Positions 7,060 through 10,628 of a stretch of DNA of 10,628 nucleotides are shown here, piece by piece (the stretch's first letter is position 1; each line of letters opens with the position of its first letter). The position numbers and the translations under genes are program-made. The stretch is taken from contig JBKCCF010000189.1 in the NCBI GenBank assembly GCA_046305255.1, forward strand, positions 1 to 10,628. The letters run 5' to 3'. The DNA is from UBA6136 sp046305255. Lineage in GTDB: Bacteria > Pseudomonadota > Gammaproteobacteria > Methylococcales > Methylococcaceae. The notes under the pieces are model-generated. The model was not told the origin of the DNA. It worked only from the letters and a program-made list of their open reading frames with translations, and searched no databases.

Positions 7060-8049
7060 CTAGGTCCGCTGAAAGATGAGGTAAGCAGCCACGGTTTCGA
7101 GGTCTTCCCTGGCGAGAGTGCGGTATTTTGGCAGACACTGCGCCATGATTGATGCGGGGACTTCCTGCCTGACCAGTTGCCCCGAAACTAAACGAAATCC
7201 CTCAGATGTAAATATATCAAGCATGGCGGCATGTCGAAGTTTATTGATGTAGCCGGGCAGATAATCACCATCATCCACCAGATACTGCCATGGGCTTGCG
7301 CCCTCGACGTAGACCCTGTGATCACGGTAATCAATGGCAAAACACAGCAGCCCACCTGCAGTCATTTTCTGATTCAGCACAGCCAATACCTCCGATGGCC
7401 TTTGGATATGCTCCATGACGGACTGAGACAGGACGTAACTCAGACTGCCATCCGGCAGATTCGAGAGGGATGCGGCGGGGCCACAGAGGTGGCGCAGCGG
7501 CAGGCTGGCGTAAAGCGGCTCCAGTTGTCCCGCCTTCAACTGCGCAAGACCTAGCGAGGTCAAGCGGGCAACGAAGCGCTCTCGTGAGACGTCGGGCCAC
7601 AGGTAGCGATCTGGCTCGGTAAGGCAATGAATGATCCAGTCGTACAGGAAGCGGGCGGTCAGCGCGGGCCACTGTATTGCCTCCTGGTCCAGTGCGATGA
7701 CGGCCTTGGCGCCATTGGCCCACAGCGTGATGGATACGGCCAGGGCTTCATGAGTCCCACACCCGAAGTCGAGTACCGTTTTGTCAGCCAACGGCCCGAA
7801 AGCCTTGAGGTTCTGATAAAACGCCAGAGTGGTCTGGGTTTTTAGCGGATGAAACAGGCGCTGGGTGTCGGCCGCGAGATACTGCTCTACCGCATCCCGA
7901 ACCCGCTCCAGCGTCCCCGCCCTTGCAGAAGCCGCGAGGGCCGGCGCCGCCATGAGCCTGTCGCTGAGACTTTGCCTGTCGTCACGGGCGGCGAGAAAAT
8001 CGATCATGCACTGGTCGACGCGAAGATGTATCGCTTCTGTTGCACTCAT
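7060..8049 (-). CDS. Class I SAM-dependent methyltransferase
   Basis: 329 residues. Motif I is TVLDFGCGTHEAL (91-103), the SAM-binding glycine-rich loop. An acidic residue ends strand 2 (VIALDQE, D121). LPDGSLSYVLSQSVMEHI (198-215) matches the Asp-rich strand 4 and the S/D-x-xEH pattern of type 11/12 methyltransferases, and MTAGGLLCFAIDYRDH (229-244) is the strand 5 region. The N-terminal about 88 residues are mostly helical and may bind the substrate. No signal or membrane segment is visible, so it is cytoplasmic. The ATG (8049-8047) overlaps the TGA of the blade-repeat gene (ATGA), which indicates translational coupling. Inside this cluster the likely job is O- or N-methylation of a glycan sugar or of a nucleotide-sugar precursor; that substrate class is an inference. 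Confidence 0.88.
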   Translation of the reverse strand: MSATEAIHLRVDQCMIDFLAARDDRQSLSDRLMAAPALAASARAGTLERVRDAVEQYLAADTQRLFHPLKTQTTLAFYQNLKAFGPLADKTVLDFGCGTHEALAVSITLWANGAKAVIALDQEAIQWPALTARFLYDWIIHCLTEPDRYLWPDVSRERFVARLTSLGLAQLKAGQLEPLYASLPLRHLCGPAASLSNLPDGSLSYVLSQSVMEHIQRPSEVLAVLNQKMTAGGLLCFAIDYRDHRVYVEGASPWQYLVDDGDYLPGYINKLRHAAMLDIFTSEGFRLVSGQLVRQEVPASIMAQCLPKYRTLAREDLETVAAYLIFQRT

Positions 8050-9029
8050 GCGCTGCTGTCCGCCTCGCCGTCCGACTCGCCCTGATCACTGTGCGGGGCG
8101 ACCATCAGGTCAGGCGTCCACTTGATCGAGAACGGAACACCGGAAACGCCATTGACGCCAAATCTGAAAATAATTTCCGGCTCTTGTTTTGACAACGGGT
8201 TGAGCAAATGGAAGGTATCCGACTTTGTGTCGAACAGTCCGACAGAATCAAAGCCAAACCCTCGCCAATCTCCCGCCAGCGGGCGCCAGTCTTCACCCAC
8301 ATTGGCGGTGTCAAAGCGCAGAAATACATCGGCAAGGGGCAAGACGCCACTGAGCAGAAACTCCCCCGTCCTGGGGTTGTAGACCGCCACCTCATCCCGC
8401 TTGTCGCCATTCCAGTCACCCACCAGTGGAAGCCAGCCCTGATTGGCAGGGCCAAATGCGAACTCCAGTTCGGGAGGGGCGCCAATCAGTTCATTTCGCA
8501 GCATGAAAACCCCATTGGTGGGGTCATACAGGCCAATACCGTCTTTGCCATCACCGTCCCAGTCGCCCGCCAGAGGAATCCAGTCGTAACCCGGAGGGCC
8601 GTAGTAGAAAAACGTCGAGGCGACCGGCTCATCGTAGTCATGAAACAGACTGAATGCGGCGTTTTCGACATCAAACAGCCCAAGCACACTGTGGCCACTG
8701 CCGGTCCAGTCACCGAACACCGGTAGCGACCTGAACGCCAGCCTGGATTTCCACTCGTAATAACGGGCGGGGTAACCAGTGTCCGGATGCCGGATCAAAA
8801 GGAGACTCTGGTCGGGGTAAAACAACACCACAGTATCCTGTGCAATTGGCTGGACACCATCAAAAACAAAGGCGTCCCGCACTTTCGGCCTGCTCTGGCT
8901 GTCATCCGGGGCTTCCTCCGCAACCAGTTTGGCGTAAGGGGAGTCCTCAGCCTTTTCCGGTTCGGGAACCGGATTGGCCCGCTCAGGGGTAGCGCCGATG
9001 ATGCGCTTAAAAAATTTTTTTATACCCAA
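8046..9029 (-). CDS. VCBS/FG-GAP-like beta-propeller repeat protein without signal peptide
   Basis: 327 residues. Four G-D-W motifs sit at residues 106, 155, 204 and 253, exactly 49 residues apart, each followed by (V/I)GLFD-type strands (for example GDWDGDGKDGIGLYDP, 155-170). A degenerate first blade begins near 57 and a broken sixth is marked by W304, so about five blades are present. The second motif has the D-x-D-G-D-G-x-x-D layout of calcium-binding FG-GAP/VCBS loops; the others have lost part of it. The N-terminus (KKFFKRIIG) is short, basic and amphipathic rather than a signal peptide. A Pro/Glu-rich linker follows (about 13-50), and the C-terminus is acidic. Start is TTG at 9029, chosen because AAGGA lies 7 nt upstream. 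It is the first gene of the six-gene block and overlaps the methyltransferase by 4 bp. Likely a binding or scaffold protein; ligand unknown. Confidence 0.85.
   Translation of the reverse strand: MGIKKFFKRIIGATPERANPVPEPEKAEDSPYAKLVAEEAPDDSQSRPKVRDAFVFDGVQPIAQDTVVLFYPDQSLLLIRHPDTGYPARYYEWKSRLAFRSLPVFGDWTGSGHSVLGLFDVENAAFSLFHDYDEPVASTFFYYGPPGYDWIPLAGDWDGDGKDGIGLYDPTNGVFMLRNELIGAPPELEFAFGPANQGWLPLVGDWNGDKRDEVAVYNPRTGEFLLSGVLPLADVFLRFDTANVGEDWRPLAGDWRGFGFDSVGLFDTKSDTFHLLNPLSKQEPEIIFRFGVNGVSGVPFSIKWTPDLMVAPHSDQGESDGEADSSA
8127..8861 (-). repeat. Five 49-residue (147-bp) blade repeats
   Basis: Residues 57-301 of the propeller protein divide into units of exactly 49 residues beginning at 57, 106, 155, 204 and 253. 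The signature is GDW, then a GLFD/GLYDP strand, then an F.L strand and an F.FG strand. The first unit is degenerate (FDG in place of GDW). A fragment of a sixth unit keeps only the Trp at 304. Period constancy with clear amino-acid divergence indicates old duplication under structural constraint. Confidence 0.85.
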
Positions 9030-9036
9030 AGTCGTA

Positions 9037-9041
9037 TCCTT
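9037..9041 (-). promoter_or_regulatory. Shine-Dalgarno AAGGA supporting a TTG start
   Basis: On the minus strand AAGGA (9041-9037) is followed by a 7-nt spacer and then TTG at 9029-9027. It is among the best-spaced ribosome sites in the window and is the reason for accepting TTG rather than an internal codon as the start of the propeller gene. Confidence 0.65.
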
Positions 9042-9054
9042 GCGTTGTTCGCGA

Positions 9055-9080
9055 GATGACCCGTATGAGTACCGGTCACC
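9055..9080. promoter_or_regulatory. Imperfect 26-bp dyad upstream of the six-gene block
   Basis: Arms GGTGACCGGTA and TACGGGTCATC (minus-strand sense) flank a CTCA centre. Nine of eleven arm positions are complementary and a tenth would be a G-U pair in RNA. The dyad ends 26 nt before the TTG start, inside the 112-nt gap (9030-9141) between the metallopeptidase and propeller genes. No T-run follows, so it is not a standard intrinsic terminator. An operator or a leader hairpin is possible. I could not find a convincing -35/-10 pair in the gap. Confidence 0.35.
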
Positions 9081-9141
9081 TCAGTTACAGACACAGCGGC
9101 GGGCGCTCCACCGTCAGTCCTGCGGTTCGCCATCCGCCTCA

Positions 9142-10628
9142 TCATGGCTTTCGCGGCACCCTGAAACCCGCAACGATGGGGCCCGTCTGCCGGAAGGTGG
9201 CAACGACATCCGCCGCATCGGGTTCTCCTGCGGCGATGCCGCAGGGCACGCCTTTACATAGCACGTCGGGGTTGGCGTAAATGCCAACTTCCGGCGTGAA
9301 GTAGCTCATGATATCGCCAAACTGGCCGCTGATACCGTAGCCATGGGCGTACTCGAATACACCGGGCGAGCCTGCCGGATGATGTCTGTCATGGGTAGCG
9401 CCAAGGGCATGGCCCAGTTCATGCGCCAGCGCATACGGGCTACAGTAGTTGTCCTTGACATGGCCAAGACTCACCAGACCGTAGGCCCGCTCGGGGTCGA
9501 GCGGGCTTCCACCCGATCCATTGATCCAGGTGAGACCACAATAATTACCCTGCCGCTCGGGTCTGAACGGCCTGACCAGCAACACGATATCAGCCCCCCT
9601 ACGATTGCGCAGTGCCGGCACATTGCGAAGCGGGCCGACCTGGCGGGTCAGATCATTGAGCGCTTTGCCGTTAGGCGCATTGTCCGGGTAGCCCACCTTG
9701 CTGATACCCACGTTACGGAAGCGAACGTCAGACCCACTGTCCACCAGCGCCTGATTGGCGAGCGCCAGCCGATGTTTGAGTTTATTTCCGACATTGCCCT
9801 CCAGGCCGGCCGTGTAGAGCAGCAAGACATCAATCGAACTCTGCGCCGTGGTCGGCGCGGCCTGACTGACCGGCCGGGTAAAGTCTGTTGCGGCAAAAGA
9901 GCGGGCGGCACCGGGCGCATCTGCCTGATCCATTTCTGCCCGGTTCATGCCGGTGGCTTTTACATCGATCAACCACTGCCTGCCCGCGCTGGATGCCAGC
10001 CAATACAGGCTGTTGCCGGTGCGAATCTGGCCTTCGACCGCGTTGCCGTCGAGGGTGATGATCGCCCGATTGAGTCGACTGGCATCGGTTTCATCGTAGC
10101 CCACCCAGGTGGTGCTGCCGCCTTCATCGATCCAGCGTCGATCGTGGATGTAGGTATGCCGACCATCGGGCAGAGTGAAGGCTATTCGCCCGGTTACCGG
10201 CAGGGCGTTCAGTTGGGCGCTATCCAGCCTGACCTGATAGACCGCCTCTGCCGGATAGGCATCGGGTGTCGCTGGGGGTATGCCCCCGTGCCGATACTGA
10301 ATGGCCTCTGCTAACGGGCGGCTTGAGGCGTCATGGGGTGCCATCGCGTCGCCTTTGCGGCTGATGATGCGCACATCGACCAAACGCCCGCGAAAATCGC
10401 GGGTGCCCACCCAGTTATAGCCTTGCAACCAGGCGGCTACGACATCGGGCCATTCCGTCCGATCGACCGGCTGTAGCCGGAGTGGCTCCTGGGCCAGCGC
10501 GTCAGGTATGTGAAAATGGATGCCCGAGGGTATGGCCAGTTGTGTCAATACAGCCCGCAGGCTGGCTGCCGACGCGGGCGATCCCTGCATCAGCACCAGC
10601 CCGGCGACCAACGCCACCCACGCACGAG
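9142..10628 (-). CDS. Secreted metzincin zinc metallopeptidase, reprolysin-like (5' end outside window)
   Basis: The frame stays open to the right edge. The first possible start inside is a GTG at 10617, but upstream codons (Arg-Ala-Trp) continue a signal-peptide-like stretch, so the true start is probably beyond the window. Numbering below is from 10617. The hydrophobic core ends at SPASAA (about 13-18), a likely signal peptidase I site. Residues about 19-88 resemble a short STN (secretin/TonB N-terminal) fold. About 100-225 looks like a propeptide. The catalytic domain starts near 261 (SIDVLLLYTAG) and holds the zinc site HELGHALGATHD (H399, E400, H403, H409) and the Met-turn (DIMSY, M437). 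C360, C392, C454 and C459 may form disulfides. The C-terminus keeps the metzincin ANPDV...G..AADVVATF segment. Product: an exported protein-degrading or processing enzyme. It lies on the same strand 112 nt upstream of the glycan-type block and may be separately transcribed. Confidence 0.9.
   Translation of the reverse strand, partial: RAWVALVAGLVLMQGSPASAASLRAVLTQLAIPSGIHFHIPDALAQEPLRLQPVDRTEWPDVVAAWLQGYNWVGTRDFRGRLVDVRIISRKGDAMAPHDASSRPLAEAIQYRHGGIPPATPDAYPAEAVYQVRLDSAQLNALPVTGRIAFTLPDGRHTYIHDRRWIDEGGSTTWVGYDETDASRLNRAIITLDGNAVEGQIRTGNSLYWLASSAGRQWLIDVKATGMNRAEMDQADAPGAARSFAATDFTRPVSQAAPTTAQSSIDVLLLYTAGLEGNVGNKLKHRLALANQALVDSGSDVRFRNVGISKVGYPDNAPNGKALNDLTRQVGPLRNVPALRNRRGADIVLLVRPFRPERQGNYCGLTWINGSGGSPLDPERAYGLVSLGHVKDNYCSPYALAHELGHALGATHDRHHPAGSPGVFEYAHGYGISGQFGDIMSYFTPEVGIYANPDVLCKGVPCGIAAGEPDAADVVATFRQTGPIVAGFRVPRKP

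Noticed and set aside
9343..10314. Plus-strand open frame of 323 residues
   Set aside because: Antisense to the metallopeptidase, whose zinc motif and Met-turn prove the minus frame; the plus translation has no family features.

Overview
The window (10,628 bases, GC-rich, every supported gene on the minus strand) looks like chromosomal DNA from a gammaproteobacterium, perhaps a marine or halophilic one. That guess rests on base composition, the domain mix and the style of the coiled coils. No rRNA, tRNA or housekeeping gene pins it down, so the taxonomic call is weak. There is no mobile element, CRISPR array or RNA gene that I can support, and no gene-free stretch longer than 112 bases.

Transcription runs right to left. 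At the right edge lies a secreted zinc metallopeptidase of the metzincin (reprolysin-like) type, about 9142-10628. Its extreme N-terminus is outside the window. After a 112-base gap, which holds an imperfect 26-bp dyad and a good Shine-Dalgarno, come six closely packed genes that look like one operon. In order they encode: (a) a protein with five 49-residue VCBS/FG-GAP-like blades and no signal peptide, using a TTG start; (b) a class I SAM-dependent methyltransferase, joined to (a) by an ATGA overlap; (c) a CatB/XAT-type hexapeptide O-acyltransferase; (d) a GT-B glycosyltransferase (GT4-like) with an unrecognised N-terminal helical domain of about 290 residues; (e) a 965-residue protein with a degenerate sulfotransferase-like head, a long coiled coil, an unknown globular domain and a Pro/Ala/Lys-rich tail; (f) an FkbM-methyltransferase-like head followed by a coiled coil of near-identical 42-residue tandem repeats, running off the left edge and joined to (e) by a GTGA overlap.

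Glycosyltransferase, O-acyltransferase, methyltransferase and FkbM/sulfotransferase-like enzymes together are typical of a locus that builds and decorates a surface polysaccharide or glycoconjugate. Working model (inference): the glycosyltransferase extends a glycan, the small enzymes decorate it, and the two large enzyme-head-plus-coiled-coil proteins act as membrane-proximal scaffolds. One possibility is that they act as length-setting devices, by analogy with WbdD of E. coli O9a, in which a coiled coil attached to a chain-terminating methyltransferase acts as a molecular ruler. The 126-bp tandem repeat in gene (f) would allow in-frame length variation of such a coil. The blade-repeat protein and the metallopeptidase are plausible surface-related partners, but nothing in the sequence proves this.
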